This document shows, one piece after another, positions 6,501-6,511 of a DNA stretch of 6,511 nt. The DNA is taken from positions 1-6,511 of the forward strand of contig QNDJ01000098.1 of assembly GCA_003644825.1 (NCBI GenBank), given 5' to 3'. Under the pieces are notes generated by a model that did not search any database, was not told the origin of the DNA, and worked only from the letters and a program-made list of their open reading frames with translations. The position numbers and the translations under genes were made by a program. Each line of letters begins with the position of its first letter. The stretch's first letter is position 1. Origin of the DNA: Candidatus Zhuqueibacterota bacterium (GTDB lineage Bacteria > SM23-31 > B21-G16).

Positions 6501-6511
6501 CAGATATATCA

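Noticed and set aside
1-6511. CRISPR arrays, tRNA or rRNA genes, insertion sequences, phage or defence genes
   Set aside because: No regularly spaced repeats, RNA gene signatures, transposase motifs or terminal inverted repeats were seen; the window is nearly all housekeeping coding sequence.

Overview
The window is AT-rich (roughly one third G+C by eye) bacterial DNA. It carries one plus-strand gene and a tight minus-strand cluster of six genes, arranged convergently around a shared intrinsic terminator. The secreted TPR protein, housekeeping proteins of ordinary bacterial length, strong AGG-type ribosome binding sites and AT-biased codons fit a bacterium, possibly a diderm from a poorly sampled lineage. 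I cannot name a phylum from this sequence.

Layout. Positions 22-1152 (+) encode an exported protein with an N-terminal helical, coiled-coil-like segment and about seven tetratricopeptide repeats. A hairpin at 1175-1207 ends this gene and also lies just past the stop of the last minus-strand gene. Reading the minus strand from the right edge, the order is: trigger factor (tig), clpP, clpX, the ribosome-biogenesis GTPase engB, a class V PLP-dependent aminotransferase, and a small cysteine-rich zinc-finger-like protein. Gaps are 15, 14 and 72 bases, then an overlap, then 27 bases, so most or all of these genes are probably co-transcribed. No non-coding stretch is longer than 75 bases.

How the genes work together. 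Trigger factor meets nascent chains at the ribosome exit tunnel. ClpX unfolds tagged or regulatory proteins and feeds them to the ClpP barrel. EngB helps mature the large ribosomal subunit. This is a protein birth-to-death cluster. In several phyla the familiar order is tig-clp-lon-engB; here lon is absent between clpX and engB. The aminotransferase and the zinc-finger-like protein are accessory passengers with no obvious link to proteostasis.

No clearly new multi-gene system is visible. The best leads are changes in the ClpP active site (Asn at the catalytic Asp position, and TMGG replacing SPGG), an unrecognised small protein with a RING/FYVE-like cysteine spacing, and a trigger factor whose PPIase domain looks degenerate. 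Two start codons deserve correction or review: clpP should begin at the ATG at 5169, and tig may begin at a GTG at 6447.
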